A program made the position numbers and the translations under genes. Shown in pieces: positions 33,412-43,308 of a stretch of 64,000 nucleotides of DNA. The notes below the pieces were generated by a model, which saw only the letters and a list, made by a program, of their open reading frames with translations, was not told the DNA's origin and searched no databases. Location of the stretch: the NCBI RefSeq assembly GCF_001592745.1, contig NZ_LUKD01000001.1:1891786-1955785 (forward strand). The letters are read 5' to 3'. Each line of letters begins with the position of its first letter. Positions within the stretch are counted from its first letter, which is position 1. The stretch comes from Bdellovibrio bacteriovorus (lineage in GTDB: Bacteria; Bdellovibrionota; Bdellovibrionia; Bdellovibrionales; Bdellovibrionaceae).

Positions 33412-33418
33412 GGGGCTT

Positions 33419-33790
33419 ATGTTCAAAAGTATCTTATCTTCGGTTTTCTTATTTCTTTTACCCGCATTGTCTTTTGCGGCTTCTGAAAAAATTGAATGCA
33501 CCGCCCAGGTCTTTGAATCATTCCCAGACGGGACGGCTCGCAGAGAAAGCGTACCGCTCACTATCGAAACCGAGTCAGCTTATCATATGGCCTTATCGGC
33601 ATCGCTAGATGGAAGGGCCTTTGTGCTTAGTGGTGATAAAAGCAAGGGGCCCTACTTCGTGAGCATCACTGAGGAACCTGATTATACAAAAGGCTCATTA
33701 ACGACGGCGGAATTTTCTAAAGAAGGCCGACTGCAACTCTCAGTTGTGCAAGGAAGACTGACCCACAAGTTAGAATGTTTTAAGAAGTAA
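33419..33790 (+). CDS. Small secreted protein of unknown function
   Basis: 123 residues. Signal peptide MFKSILSSVFLFLLPALSFAA, then a single compact domain with one cysteine near each end (KIECTAQ and LECFKK), likely linked. Beta-rich by appearance (SVPLTIETESAYHMALS, FVLSGDKSKGPYFVSI). Very strong Shine-Dalgarno, eight purines with six consecutive G. The size, signal peptide and terminal cysteines recall the secreted proteins at 8975 and 42818, though sequences differ. No family recognised. Confidence 0.72.
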   Translation: MFKSILSSVFLFLLPALSFAASEKIECTAQVFESFPDGTARRESVPLTIETESAYHMALSASLDGRAFVLSGDKSKGPYFVSITEEPDYTKGSLTTAEFSKEGRLQLSVVQGRLTHKLECFKK

Positions 33791-33815
33791 AAAAGGGACC
33801 GCAAGGTCCCTTTTT
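33790..33815. terminator. Bidirectional terminator
   Basis: Perfect 11-bp stem AAAAAGGGACC (33790-33800) and GGTCCCTTTTT (33805-33815), GCAA tetraloop, between convergent genes. Confidence 0.93.
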
Positions 33816-33816
33816 G

Positions 33817-35262
33817 TTAAGCGGCTTTATTTCCTTCAATCAGTTTTCGTAGATCCAGAATCAAAGCATCGACGGAATTGGTTTTATCATTCAGTTCGTC
33901 TGCGATGAACGACATTTCCTCAGAAGCTTTGCTATTGCTCTGTGATGTGGAATCCAGATTGACCAAAGCTCCGCTGACCTGTTGGATCCCGGCTTTTTGT
34001 TCTGCCGCCGAGGACGCAATGTCTTGATTGAAACCGGAAACTTGTTCGATGTTCATTAATATTGTTTTCAGCACTTCCTGGCTTAACTCTGCCTTGGAGG
34101 CACCCTCTTCAATATATTCTGCGCTTTGTGAAATCAGGTCCGAGATCTCTTTAGCAGAAATCGAACTTCGTTGCGCTAAAGATCGAACAGCTTCGGCCAC
34201 GACAGCAAAGCCACGACCTGCTTCACCCGCTCTCGCGGCTTCTACGGCTGCGTTTAAAGCCAGAAGATTTGTTTGGAAAGAGATATCTTCAATAATGTTG
34301 ATGATGTCTTGCATTTTCTTCGAGCTTTCACTGATTTTTGTCATCGAATGCATCAGCTGTTGAACCGCATGGGAACCGTCTTCTGCAGAACGCTTTGATT
34401 CTTCCGAAGCCAACTTAGCCTGCATCGCTCTTTCGGTACTAGTTTTCACGATGGATTCAATCTCGGTCATTGAGGCCGTGCTTTCTTCCACCATCGCTGC
34501 GGCCTTGCTGGAGCCTCCATGAACTGTCTTACTTGTTTCAGTTAGCGCTGAAGATGCTTTGTGCACTTCCAAAGAATTCTCAGCCAAGGCATCACAGATT
34601 TTTTTAACTGTCTTGCTAATGGAGATCGAAGCCAGGAATGAAACAGCCCCCGCTAAAACGATCGAAACCACAGCAAATACACTGACCCAGGTTTTTGATT
34701 CGTTTTCAGCTTTGTGGGCTAAAGCAGATGCTCGCTCAGCGTATTCGACTTGATACTGTGTTTCACGCAATAGCGGAGCATAGACTTTCTCGGCCTTCCC
34801 AGGACATACTTCGCGAACTAGATTCGCGATTTTTTCTTCGTTAGTACCGAAGTCCTGAGCCAACGTCAGAACTTCTCCACCAAAAGCCTTGAATTCGTTC
34901 CATCCACTGAGGAACTCTTGAAAACTTTGGCGCTGTTTTGCCGTCGGATCTATCTTGGTGTAGCGTTCGATATGTTGTTCAAAAAGCGCTATCTGTTGTT
35001 TGGAATGCTCGATGTAGTTATTTACTTCTGACTGGTTATTGCCCGAAAGGCCGATGCTGCGCACATGGATGCGCAATTCGCGGATAGTCGCACGGAGGTC
35101 CGCCAGCTCTTTCAATGAAGGAAGATTTTCGTCGGCGACAATGTTGTATTCGTATGTCACCTCATTCAGAAAATAAAAACCAATGGCCCCGCTCGTAGCG
35201 GATAAGAAAGATACAAATAAACCCATGACTGTCAGCTTCGCTTTAAGACTCCAAGATTTCAT
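33817..35262 (-). CDS. Methyl-accepting chemotaxis protein
   Basis: 481-residue chemoreceptor. Transmembrane helix 1 (about 10-30), a periplasmic four-helix-bundle sensor (about 31-185), helix 2 ([20 protein letters not shown]), then almost directly the signalling helices. A clear HAMP domain is not visible. The hairpin tip is canonical: [41 protein letters not shown]. It lacks a C-terminal CheR/CheB tether pentapeptide (ends KLIEGNKAA). Shine-Dalgarno GGAG. A possible FliA-type promoter lies on the minus strand at 35326-35300 (ACCGATTA as -10, weak -35). No cheA/cheW next to it; the CheR at 37169 could methylate it. Confidence 0.92.
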   Translation of the reverse strand: MKSWSLKAKLTVMGLFVSFLSATSGAIGFYFLNEVTYEYNIVADENLPSLKELADLRATIRELRIHVRSIGLSGNNQSEVNNYIEHSKQQIALFEQHIERYTKIDPTAKQRQSFQEFLSGWNEFKAFGGEVLTLAQDFGTNEEKIANLVREVCPGKAEKVYAPLLRETQYQVEYAERASALAHKAENESKTWVSVFAVVSIVLAGAVSFLASISISKTVKKICDALAENSLEVHKASSALTETSKTVHGGSSKAAAMVEESTASMTEIESIVKTSTERAMQAKLASEESKRSAEDGSHAVQQLMHSMTKISESSKKMQDIINIIEDISFQTNLLALNAAVEAARAGEAGRGFAVVAEAVRSLAQRSSISAKEISDLISQSAEYIEEGASKAELSQEVLKTILMNIEQVSGFNQDIASSAAEQKAGIQQVSGALVNLDSTSQSNSKASEEMSFIADELNDKTNSVDALILDLRKLIEGNKAA

Positions 35263-35458
35263 AAACGTCTACTCCAGCTGTTAAAGGTTCCTAATAAATT
35301 AATCGGTTGGAGTTTTGAAAGATGTAGAAGAAAAGATCGCAAAAAATAAACTTCATATTTTTTTGGACCTAAACATCACGGCGAAATTTAGACACTACAA
35401 GAGCGGGTTTAGCAGAATGAAAATCAATTGGAAAAGCAGTGTGGATAAGTAAACAAAA

Positions 35459-35476
35459 GGGGCAAGCCTTTGCCCC
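35459..35476 (-). terminator. Terminator of the kinase at 35485
   Basis: On the minus strand GGGGCAA and TTGCCCC pair around AGGC and are followed by TTTTGTTT; it lies nine bases past the stop. Confidence 0.85.
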
Positions 35477-35484
35477 CGTAATAT

Positions 35485-37077
35485 CTAATGCAAGACTTCT
35501 CTTGGAGAAAGAAGTTTAACGATAAGCTCCGTCAGCTCTTTGCGGCGAACGGGTTTTGTCATCACTTCATCGCAGCCAGCATCTAAGCATTTCTTTGCTT
35601 CTTCTTTCATTGCGTGGGCAGTTAAAGCGATGATTGGTCCGCCATAACCATTGTCGCGCGCACGACCTGTGGCTTCGTATCCGTCCATCATTGGCATTTG
35701 GATATCCATAAGCACGATATCTGGTTTTTTTTCTGAAATCATACTGAGCGCTTCAGCCCCTGAACTGGCTTCAATAATTTCGGATCCAGAGTGTTTGAGA
35801 TATCGATCAATTAAAAGTCGATTGTCGCTCACATCGTCAACGACAAGAATTTTTTTGCCTTCAAGAACTTCAACCTTCGCTTGCTGGCCCTCTTGGGGAG
35901 CGACCGCGAAGTGAGGAGCATGAGCTATGGCCTCTGAGTTTTCTAAGATCATTGAAATTTCAAATGTTGAGCCTTGACCTGGAGCAGATTCTTTTAAAAT
36001 CAAATCTCCATGAAGAGTTTGAGCTAGATGTCTTGAAATCACCAAGCCCAAGCCCGTGCCGCCAAAGCGTCGGCGAGTTGAAATATCAGCTTGGCTAAAA
36101 GGTTGAAAAAGATTTGTCTGCTCGTCTTTTGAAATGCCAATACCGGAATCTTTGACCTTAAAGAAAAGACGTGTGGAATTTCCGCCCGCCGGTTCCGCGG
36201 TCACCTCGACGTCGACTGTTCCTTTTTCTGTAAACTTAACGGCGTTCCCAATGATGTTTAAAAGAACCTGTTTAATGCGGATGGGATCAGAATAGAATTT
36301 ATATTGCGGTAAGAATCTGCGGATGCGTAAAGCAATGCCTTTTTGTTCGCAACGCAAATTCAACGTGGCACTGATATCATCTATCACTTCATCTAATGAA
36401 AATTCAGTTTTCACTAATTGAAGTTGTTGCGCCTCGATCTTTGAAAGATCCAAAATATCATCAATAAGTCGAAGCAGCAGTTCGCCGTTACGACGGATGG
36501 CTGCTAAGCAATCCAATCTTTCTTCATCACTTAAAACTTCTTGAGACAGAACATCAGAAAAGCCTAAAACGGACGCCAGGGGAGTACGGATCTCATGCGA
36601 CATGTTCGCTAAGAACTGGCTTTTTGCCATGTTCGCATCTTCAGCTCTTTTACGAAGGCGTTCAACTTCCTTCATTTGTTCGCGCAATAGACGGGCTTGA
36701 TAATCAAGTTGTACAAAGGCCTGCACCTTGCTGCGGACTATGTAAGGATCTAATGGCTTAAACATTAAATCGATGGCGCCGGTTTCATAACCTTCAAAGA
36801 TGATAGATTGATCGCGCTGCTCTGCCGTCACGAAAATGACGGGTAAGTTGCGAGTGCGATGGACACCGCGGATAAGGCGCGCTAGTTCAAAACCGCTCAC
36901 ACCGGGCATTTGAATATCTAAGAGCGCCAACGCAAAATCGTGCTCTAGAATATGATTTAAGGCCTCTTCCGCGTTGACGGCAGAGTAAATATCGATGTCA
37001 TCATTTGCAATCAGCTCTGACATCGCAACAATGTTTTCTCGGTGGTCATCCACGACGAGAATTTTTGTTTTATCCAT
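35485..37077 (-). CDS. Soluble REC-HisKA-HATPase-REC hybrid histidine kinase
   Basis: 530 residues from the ATG at 37077, which has GGGAG upstream (an earlier start at 37092 adds five residues). N-terminal receiver with acceptor Asp54 (LALLDIQMPGVSG), short coiled coil, HisKA with NMSHEIRTPLASVLG (about residue 167), HATPase (NIIGNAVKFTEKG, DSGIGI, GGTGLGLVISRHL), then a second receiver (VLMDIQMPMMDGYEA, TKPVRR). No membrane segment, so its input comes through the first receiver, perhaps from the larger kinase upstream. Same strand as CheR and that kinase, with a 76-bp gap. Confidence 0.93.
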   Translation of the reverse strand: MDKTKILVVDDHRENIVAMSELIANDDIDIYSAVNAEEALNHILEHDFALALLDIQMPGVSGFELARLIRGVHRTRNLPVIFVTAEQRDQSIIFEGYETGAIDLMFKPLDPYIVRSKVQAFVQLDYQARLLREQMKEVERLRKRAEDANMAKSQFLANMSHEIRTPLASVLGFSDVLSQEVLSDEERLDCLAAIRRNGELLLRLIDDILDLSKIEAQQLQLVKTEFSLDEVIDDISATLNLRCEQKGIALRIRRFLPQYKFYSDPIRIKQVLLNIIGNAVKFTEKGTVDVEVTAEPAGGNSTRLFFKVKDSGIGISKDEQTNLFQPFSQADISTRRRFGGTGLGLVISRHLAQTLHGDLILKESAPGQGSTFEISMILENSEAIAHAPHFAVAPQEGQQAKVEVLEGKKILVVDDVSDNRLLIDRYLKHSGSEIIEASSGAEALSMISEKKPDIVLMDIQMPMMDGYEATGRARDNGYGGPIIALTAHAMKEEAKKCLDAGCDEVMTKPVRRKELTELIVKLLSPREVLH

Positions 37078-37168
37078 GTTTCTCCCAAACATGCCATCTC
37101 CACGAACGTACCGAGTTATGTAAACAATTTGTTATTATTGTTGTCCACACCTATTACAGAATCTTTAA

Positions 37169-38011
37169 TTACACTTTTCTAATTTTCTTTGCCACCTGCA
37201 TTGGGTTTTTTTGATAGATTCTCTGTCCCGCATCAATCTCGTCGAACGAGTCCTTGTATTGGGAAAAGCGAAGCGTCTCTTTAGAACCCAAACCTAAAAA
37301 TCCTCGGTCACTTAAAGAATTAAAGAAGAGATCAAAAACACGCCCCTGTAATTCTCTATTGAAATAAATCATCACGTTGCGACAGAAGATAACGTTGTGT
37401 TCTAAGAAAGATTCATCAGTCGCCAAGTTGTGATCAGAGAAGACTACATGATCGCGCAATGAAGCGCGAAAGCGTGCGAAATCATAGTCAGCTGTATAGT
37501 ACTCCGAAGGACTTTCTTTGCCCCCTGCCTCTGTATAGTTTTTTGCAAATGCTCGCATGCTTTCAATAGCGTAAATGCCTTCCGAGGCTTTCTTTAAAGA
37601 ATTGTGATTTATATCCGTCGCGTAGATCAGCGATCTTTCGTACAGACCTTCTTCTTGCAGTAAAATTGCCAAGCTATAAACTTCTTCACCCGTGCTACAA
37701 CCCGCAATCCAAAAGTTCAGAGCGGGATATGTCTTCAGCACAGGGACCACTTTTTCACGAAACGCCAAAAAGAACGAAGGGTCGCGAAACAGTTCGGTCG
37801 TAGAAATCGTTAACTGCGGAACCAGCTCTGCAAAGAAATGGGGATCGCGCAGAATTCGAGCCATCAATTCAAGTTCATCTGGTAAGCTATACTTCGACAG
37901 CAAACCTTCAACCCTGCGAGTGAACGAGCTTTCATTATAGCCACTGAAGTCGTAGCCATATTTCTCGTAAATTCCCTGCAGTAAAAGTTTTCTTACCAAA
38001 GCATCATTCAT
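37169..38011 (-). CDS. CheR-type protein-glutamate methyltransferase
   Basis: 280 residues. Methylates glutamates on chemoreceptors using S-adenosylmethionine. N-terminal helical domain (FSGYNESSFTRRVEGLL), SAM loop FWIAGCSTGEEVYSLAILL, ATDINHNSLKKASEGIY and NVIFCRNVMIYFNRE are family hallmarks. No TPR extension. Its start overlaps the stop of the large kinase by one base (TAATG), so the pair is co-translated. Pairing CheR with a CHASE3-GAF hybrid kinase is seen in many non-flagellar signalling clusters, so it may modify something other than the motility receptors. Confidence 0.92.
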   Translation of the reverse strand: MNDALVRKLLLQGIYEKYGYDFSGYNESSFTRRVEGLLSKYSLPDELELMARILRDPHFFAELVPQLTISTTELFRDPSFFLAFREKVVPVLKTYPALNFWIAGCSTGEEVYSLAILLQEEGLYERSLIYATDINHNSLKKASEGIYAIESMRAFAKNYTEAGGKESPSEYYTADYDFARFRASLRDHVVFSDHNLATDESFLEHNVIFCRNVMIYFNRELQGRVFDLFFNSLSDRGFLGLGSKETLRFSQYKDSFDEIDAGQRIYQKNPMQVAKKIRKV

Positions 38012-41000
38012 TAAACGATGGTCTCCAGTGATGAAACCCAGACTTTTAAGACCGATACAAGACTTCCTAGGTTGATTGGCTTCGGCAGATAGTCGTTAGC
38101 ACCGACTTGAATACACTTTTCATGGTCACCCTTCATAGCTTTCGCGGTCAGGGCAATGATCGGAGTGGTTTCGTATTGGCTTTTTTCCCGGATTTTACGG
38201 ATGGTTTCGTACCCATCTAGACGTGGCATCATGATATCCATAAGAATCACATCGACCTTTTGAGCGACTTCGAGTTTCTCTAAGGCTTCCACACCATCCC
38301 GTGCCACCACGACCTTAAAACCTTTGCCTTCTAAGACGTGAGTTAACGAAAACAAGTTTCTAAGATCATCATCGACTAAAAGAACTGTTTTTCCCTCGAA
38401 GCTTTGCTCGCGACTGCGCAACTGCTTTAATAAATCTCGCTGCTGTTCTGGCAGGTCTTCTTCTACGCGGTGAAGGAATAAGTTCACTTCATCCAACAAG
38501 CGCTCTGGAGAACGTACTCCTTTCAAGATAATACTTTCAGCATACTGGCGAAGGGCAGCCTCTTCATCTCGAGAAAGATCCTGACCTGTATAGATAATTA
38601 CCGGAGGCAGGTGAGAGCTAATGGCGTTAAGCTTATCTAAGAACTCGGCACCGCTCATATCGGGCAACGCAAGGTCCAAAACCACGCAATCAAAAGTTTC
38701 ATTATTAAGGTGTTCTAGGGCCTCTTGTCCGTGACTTGCGCCGACAATTTTAAGATCTAAACCTTGCACAAGGCTGATGATGGCGTCCCGCTGAGCTTGA
38801 TCGTCTTCCACAACTAGAAGGCTTCGGGCCTTTTTCGAAATCAGCGTTTCTATTTGGCTAAGAGCTGTACTGACATCTTTGATAGATGTTGGTTTTGCCA
38901 GGTAACCCATGGCGCCCATGCGCATCGTGTTGTGTTGGTAATCAAGGGCTGAAATCATGTGAACCGGGACGTGGCGCAAGCGAGGCATTTGTTTGATTGT
39001 TTCAAGCAAACCAACCCCACTGATTCCAGGAAGTTTAATATCTAACATGATCGCTGTTGGAACATACTCTTTTAAAACGGCCAAGGCTAGCTCGCCCGAA
39101 TTCACTTCAAGAGATTGGTAACCATAACCTTTAGCAGTCTGTGCGATAAGACGGCTTGTCGCTTCGTCATCTTCAACAACTAACAAAGTTTTTAGGTGCG
39201 GCTCCAAAGAAGAAATCATTGCCGATACCTTTTCGTCGACAATCACGGAAGAGCGTTCAGGGCGAGCGGGAGCTACATACTTCACCACTTTTTGGGGGGC
39301 AGCCTGTGTTTGCGACAAAGAAGGGGCCCCCGGAAGTGTTTGTGGAATTTCCAAAGTAAAGGCACTTCCATAACCCACTTCGCTATCGACGTAAACTTGC
39401 CCACCTAAAAGGGATGTTAACTCGCGAGAAATCGTCAGGCCCAAGCCCGTGCCACCATAGCGCCGGCTGATAGAACTATCGGCCTGCTCGAAGGCTTCGA
39501 AGATAGTGATGCGCTTTTCTTCGGAAATACCTATACCAGTATCGATGATTTTGATCGTGACGAAACCGTCGCGTGAAGAAGACTGTTCGGCTTTAATTGT
39601 AATGCTTCCTTTTTCCGTAAATTTCACGGCGTTTGAAAGGAAGTTACGCAGAATCTGTTCGACACGTTGTAAATCAGTGTTCATCTGAACGGCTTTGACC
39701 TCTTCCGAAGCATCTATCACCAGACGAAGATTCTTTTTATTTGTTTGTGGCAAGAAGGTAGACTGAAGCTGGGAAATCAAATGACCTATCGTGAATTTTT
39801 CAGCTCTTAAGGTCAGTTTACGGGCCTCGATCTTAGAGATATCTAAAATATCACTGATCAGTCCCAACAAATCGTTACCGGCATCATAAATTGTCGAAGC
39901 AAAACCAATTTGCTGTTCGTTAAGGTTCCCTTCTTTGTTTTCCTTAAGAAGCGTCGCTAAAATCAATAAACTATTTAAGGGTGTGCGAAGTTCATGCGAC
40001 ATTTTTGCTAAAAACTCGGACTTATATTGATTCGTTTTTTCTAGATCCAAAGCTTTTGCTTCGACTTCCTTGCGAGAAAATTCAAGCTCACGATTTTTGT
40101 TGTTCAAGTTTTCCTGTTGCGCTTCTAGGGCGCGAGCTTGTTCCTCAAGCTCTTCATTACTTGCGCGAAGTTCTTCTTGTTGAGCTTGCAACTCGAGAGC
40201 TTGTTCTTGTGTCGTATTTAAGAGGCGCTGCAAGTCTTCTTTGGCGTGAGCAGTGTTAATGCCGACGGCAACAACTTCGCGCAGACTGTTTAAAAGCGTG
40301 CGCTCGTCATCTGTAAGATCGCGGAATAAGGCGAACTCTAAAATTCCTACGGGTTTTCCATATTGATATATCGGGAAAAATAGAATTGATTTGGGATCGG
40401 TGATACCTAAGCTTGATTCAATTTGTAGATAGCCAGGCGGCACGTTGCGCACTTTAAACATCTCATCCTTTTGAACGGCTTCACCTAGTAGTGTCTCACC
40501 GATCTTGATGCGCTCAATCCTTCTATTTGCGAAAGCCTTGCTTTCAGCGTACGTGGCCTTCAAAAGAAGACTGTCACCCTCGGTAATGTAAAGACGAGCC
40601 GCCGGAATCTGCAGAAATCGGCAAAGATAATGAAGAACTTTATCACCCATTTCAGCCATGTTTAAATCTTCTGCTAGGATCGCAGAGACTTCTGCCAGTC
40701 GCGATTTCATCCAGGTTTCGCGGGCCTGGCGAGCGTTTTCAGCGCCTTGTTGGCGCCAACTACGACGAATAAGATAAAAAGCAGTTCCTGTTAAAGCGAG
40801 ATTGACGGCGATCGAGAAAAACCAAGAAATATAACCGATGTCTTCAGAAGACTGAGCTTTCTGTTGACGATCTTTAAGAAGTCTTTGTTCTTCGTTTTTC
40901 ATAAGAGTGACTTGATCACGCAACTTATCCATAACGATTTTGCCATCGCCAGGCAAAGCAGCGTCCTCTTTTACCGTAGAGAGCTTGCGCAGAGAGTTCT

Positions 41001-41382
41001 TAAAAGCTTCTTCTCGATCTGTCAGAGTTTTTTCGATGTCATTTAAGGAAGCCTGTTGGCGCGGATTATCGATTGTGAGGCTGCGCAGATTTTGGTAGCG
41101 TTCGCGAGCCTCTTTCACACCAGAAAAATACGGATCCAAATAGTCCTTACGGTTTGTCAGAAGAAATCCGCGCACACCTGTTTCTGCGTCCTTGACCGCT
41201 GATAGCATCAAATCCAGCTCAGAGATGACATTTGCGGTGTGCTGCACCCATACTTGTTGCTGGCGAATATTTCTAAAGACGTTAAGCAGCAGAATCGAAT
41301 TAAAAACAATCAAGACCGCGGCAACAAGAAAGAATGTTTTTAAAGTCGTAAAGCGAGAGCTTTTTTCGAAGTTTTCAGTCAC
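38011..41382 (-). CDS. CHASE3-GAF hybrid histidine kinase with three receivers
   Basis: 1123 residues. Transmembrane helix 1 (about 15-35), CHASE3-like sensor (about 40-185), helix 2 (ISWFFSIAVNLALTGTAFYLI), GAF domain (about 235-385), a long Gln/Glu coiled coil (LQAQQEELRASNEELEEQAR), HisKA (KMSHELRTPLNSLLILATLL), HATPase (DTGIGI, GGTGLGLTISREL), then three receivers: AIMLDIKLPGISG, CVVLDLALPDMSG and VILMDIMMPRLDG. The last keeps the usual YLPKPIN lysine; the middle one ends less typically (SIILKGVRSPERLLDEV). The output is probably relayed to the small REC-kinase-REC downstream. Confidence 0.93.
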   Translation of the reverse strand: MTENFEKSSRFTTLKTFFLVAAVLIVFNSILLLNVFRNIRQQQVWVQHTANVISELDLMLSAVKDAETGVRGFLLTNRKDYLDPYFSGVKEARERYQNLRSLTIDNPRQQASLNDIEKTLTDREEAFKNSLRKLSTVKEDAALPGDGKIVMDKLRDQVTLMKNEEQRLLKDRQQKAQSSEDIGYISWFFSIAVNLALTGTAFYLIRRSWRQQGAENARQARETWMKSRLAEVSAILAEDLNMAEMGDKVLHYLCRFLQIPAARLYITEGDSLLLKATYAESKAFANRRIERIKIGETLLGEAVQKDEMFKVRNVPPGYLQIESSLGITDPKSILFFPIYQYGKPVGILEFALFRDLTDDERTLLNSLREVVAVGINTAHAKEDLQRLLNTTQEQALELQAQQEELRASNEELEEQARALEAQQENLNNKNRELEFSRKEVEAKALDLEKTNQYKSEFLAKMSHELRTPLNSLLILATLLKENKEGNLNEQQIGFASTIYDAGNDLLGLISDILDISKIEARKLTLRAEKFTIGHLISQLQSTFLPQTNKKNLRLVIDASEEVKAVQMNTDLQRVEQILRNFLSNAVKFTEKGSITIKAEQSSSRDGFVTIKIIDTGIGISEEKRITIFEAFEQADSSISRRYGGTGLGLTISRELTSLLGGQVYVDSEVGYGSAFTLEIPQTLPGAPSLSQTQAAPQKVVKYVAPARPERSSVIVDEKVSAMISSLEPHLKTLLVVEDDEATSRLIAQTAKGYGYQSLEVNSGELALAVLKEYVPTAIMLDIKLPGISGVGLLETIKQMPRLRHVPVHMISALDYQHNTMRMGAMGYLAKPTSIKDVSTALSQIETLISKKARSLLVVEDDQAQRDAIISLVQGLDLKIVGASHGQEALEHLNNETFDCVVLDLALPDMSGAEFLDKLNAISSHLPPVIIYTGQDLSRDEEAALRQYAESIILKGVRSPERLLDEVNLFLHRVEEDLPEQQRDLLKQLRSREQSFEGKTVLLVDDDLRNLFSLTHVLEGKGFKVVVARDGVEALEKLEVAQKVDVILMDIMMPRLDGYETIRKIREKSQYETTPIIALTAKAMKGDHEKCIQVGANDYLPKPINLGSLVSVLKVWVSSLETIV

Positions 41383-41633
41383 ATCACACCTTTAAGAAGT
41401 TACGAAATTAAATGCGATATTGCAGGGGAACGGACTTCCTATCACACTCGAGATAAAAATCTACAAAGGGACGCAGTTTTTTCTGAAAATTGATGTACGC
41501 ATCATAAAAAAGAAAATACTTAGCACTGCAAGTGCCGAGAGAAAACAATGACGTGTTTTAATTTTTGAACGCTTTTTAACAGCACTGAATTTTCAGAGGA
41601 GAAACTCAAGAAAATCTTACAGGGATGTAATGA

Positions 41634-41663
41634 ATCGCGCGCTCAAGGACTCGAGCGCGCGAT
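41634..41663 (-). terminator. GC-rich hairpin after msrB
   Basis: Perfect 11-bp stem ATCGCGCGCTC (41634-41644) with GAGCGCGCGAT (41653-41663), 15 bases past the msrB stop. It lacks a clear run of T, so it may stabilise the 3' end more than terminate. Confidence 0.6.
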
Positions 41664-41677
41664 GAATATTATTTTAA

Positions 41678-42283
41678 CTAAGGTTTGTAGGGATTTTTCT
41701 TCGCTTCGGCCCAGTCTTTTTCATTAAAATCCTTGAGCCAATCTTCATAACCTTCAGCTTCCATTTTTTCTAATGGCACAAAACGTAAAGAGCCTGAATT
41801 AATACAGTAGCGCAAACCATCTTCTCCGGGGCCATCATCAAACACATGGCCTAAGTGCGAATCAGCGCGCGAAGATCTGACTTCGGTGCGCACCATTCCA
41901 TGAGACATATCTTTCTTTTCTTTTACGATGCCTTTATTGATCGGCTTACTAAAGCTGGGCCAGCCCGTGCCCGAATCGAATTTATCTTTCGAAGAAAACA
42001 ACGGCTCTTTGGAAATCACGTCGACATAGATTCCGGGATGATGATTGTTCCAATAGGAATTTCTAAATGGTGCTTCCGTAGCATTTCGTTTTGTAATCTC
42101 GTATTGCTCAGGGCTTAAGAGTTTCTTCAGTTCTGCATCGTCTTTAGGGAAGGCGCATGTCTCAGGGTTGTACTTTTCAGTCTTCACAGATTCCTCCTTC
42201 TTGGGAGTCGCTTTTTTGCTGGGGGCTGCGTTAGCACTCAAGGAGAGAGCCAATAGCAGCATAATAAGTGCAGGTGTTCTCAT
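41678..42283 (-). CDS. msrB: Exported methionine-R-sulfoxide reductase
   Basis: 201 residues from the ATG at 42283 (GGAGG upstream). Signal peptide [19 protein letters not shown] and a lysine-rich linker precede a full MsrB domain: EYEITKxxATEAPF-like region, [32 protein letters not shown] and catalytic Cys in RYCINSGSL. The two CxxC pairs that bind zinc in most MsrB are absent, and the usual resolving-cysteine position in SGxGW is Thr. It therefore belongs to the zinc-free type and needs another recycling route. Repairs oxidised methionines in the envelope. Confidence 0.92.
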   Translation of the reverse strand: MRTPALIMLLLALSLSANAAPSKKATPKKEESVKTEKYNPETCAFPKDDAELKKLLSPEQYEITKRNATEAPFRNSYWNNHHPGIYVDVISKEPLFSSKDKFDSGTGWPSFSKPINKGIVKEKKDMSHGMVRTEVRSSRADSHLGHVFDDGPGEDGLRYCINSGSLRFVPLEKMEAEGYEDWLKDFNEKDWAEAKKNPYKP

Positions 42284-42424
42284 AGGAAAAACCTCCAGCA
42301 ACTATTGTAGTTGAGAAGGCTCTATTTTCGGAACAATTTTTCTGTACAAAAATCTGACACTTACTTTAATTCGAAGTTTCGTGAGGTTGAGCACGCTGGG
42401 TTTGAAAATAAAAATAGAGTGGTA

Positions 42425-42454
42425 TCCACGGCGTCTCTTTCGAGCCGCCGTGGA
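42425..42454 (-). terminator. Hairpin with GAAA tetraloop downstream of the CsbD-like gene
   Basis: Outer arms TCCACGGCG and CGCCGTGGA plus, on the minus strand, an inner CTC-GAAA-GAG. It lies 13 bases past the stop and is followed by a T-rich stretch. Confidence 0.65.
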
Positions 42455-42466
42455 ACTTCCGAAGTT

Positions 42467-42688
42467 TTAGTGCTTTTTCTTGTCAGGACCGTACTTTTTC
42501 AAAAGAGATGTCAGGACACCTTTGACTTCTTCTTCATGCAGACCGCATTTTTGCTGAACCAAACCATAGATTGATTTGATACTTCCATGAGTCATCTCAA
42601 GTTCTTCGCTAGAAATGTCTTCCCAGGTTTTTTGTAGCTCTGCTTTAAGCAAGGGCCATTTCTCTTTTGAAATCTGTGTATTCATCAT
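42467..42688 (-). CDS. CsbD-like small stress protein
   Basis: 73 residues from the ATG at 42688, preceded by AGGAGA. The pattern KWPLLKAELQKTWEDISSEEL, then GSIKSIYGLVQQKCG, follows the spacing of CsbD/YjbJ proteins (KWxxxKGxxKxxWGxLTDDEL, then GxxxxLxGxIQxxYG). These are small, acidic, often abundant stress-linked proteins without a settled biochemical role. The match is by pattern, not identity, and is moderately secure. Confidence 0.65.
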   Translation of the reverse strand: MMNTQISKEKWPLLKAELQKTWEDISSEELEMTHGSIKSIYGLVQQKCGLHEEEVKGVLTSLLKKYGPDKKKH

Positions 42689-42817
42689 AGCGCTCTCCTG
42701 CGTTATGAAGATAAGAGAAAGCACAGGAAGTGCCAGCCGTTAAAAACACTGTGGTGATTTTAATCGTTTCGAGTGGGGTATTATTCCACACAGCCGGGAA
42801 TTGCTCCCAGCCTTTGC

Positions 42818-43240
42818 TTATTTGCAGGAAAAACCGGGACCCATACCAGAGTCGCGGAAGTTAAAGTAGTCCCGTGTCTCAAGATCGTTCACAAACAGTT
42901 GTCCCGTATAATGAGAGAACTCAGAACCTTGGAATTGCGGATAAAGTCTTAAGTAAACACCTTCAGCATCGCCACGCAAGCTGATGTCACTATAGTATGT
43001 TTCTGGCGATATGCGAACATTGGAGTTCGTGTAGCTTTTCGAGAAGCCTTTTTCTTTTACGATCAAGGTTGCACCAAAACTATAACTTCCGATGAAAGGC
43101 GTTTTGGGATTGATCGCCTTATTGAACAGCACTTCGATTCTGACGTCGTCGTTTTGAGATGGAATACAAACCAAGCGGGTGACAGAGGCGATGGACGTGG
43201 AAGCAGACAGGGCGATAAATAAAGAAATCAGTGTTTTCAT
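42818..43240 (-). CDS. Small secreted protein of unknown function
   Basis: 140 residues; signal peptide MKTLISLFIALSASTSIAS, mature domain with one cysteine near each end (LVCIPSQ and FSCK). Beta-rich appearance. It resembles the other small secreted proteins in this window in layout (signal peptide, about 100-120 residues, terminal cysteines), not in sequence. No clear Shine-Dalgarno beyond a weak purine run. Function unknown. Confidence 0.7.
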   Translation of the reverse strand: MKTLISLFIALSASTSIASVTRLVCIPSQNDDVRIEVLFNKAINPKTPFIGSYSFGATLIVKEKGFSKSYTNSNVRISPETYYSDISLRGDAEGVYLRLYPQFQGSEFSHYTGQLFVNDLETRDYFNFRDSGMGPGFSCK

Positions 43241-43308
43241 AGTGAAAGGGGATTAACGACCCTCGCGACTAAACGCAACCAAAAACAATCAAGGGAAAGC
43301 TCAATGAG

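Noticed and set aside
41459..41630. Gap between the large kinase and msrB as an RNA gene
   Set aside because: Only a weak 5-bp hairpin (GCACT/AGTGC) and AT-rich sequence apart from the msrB 3' hairpin.
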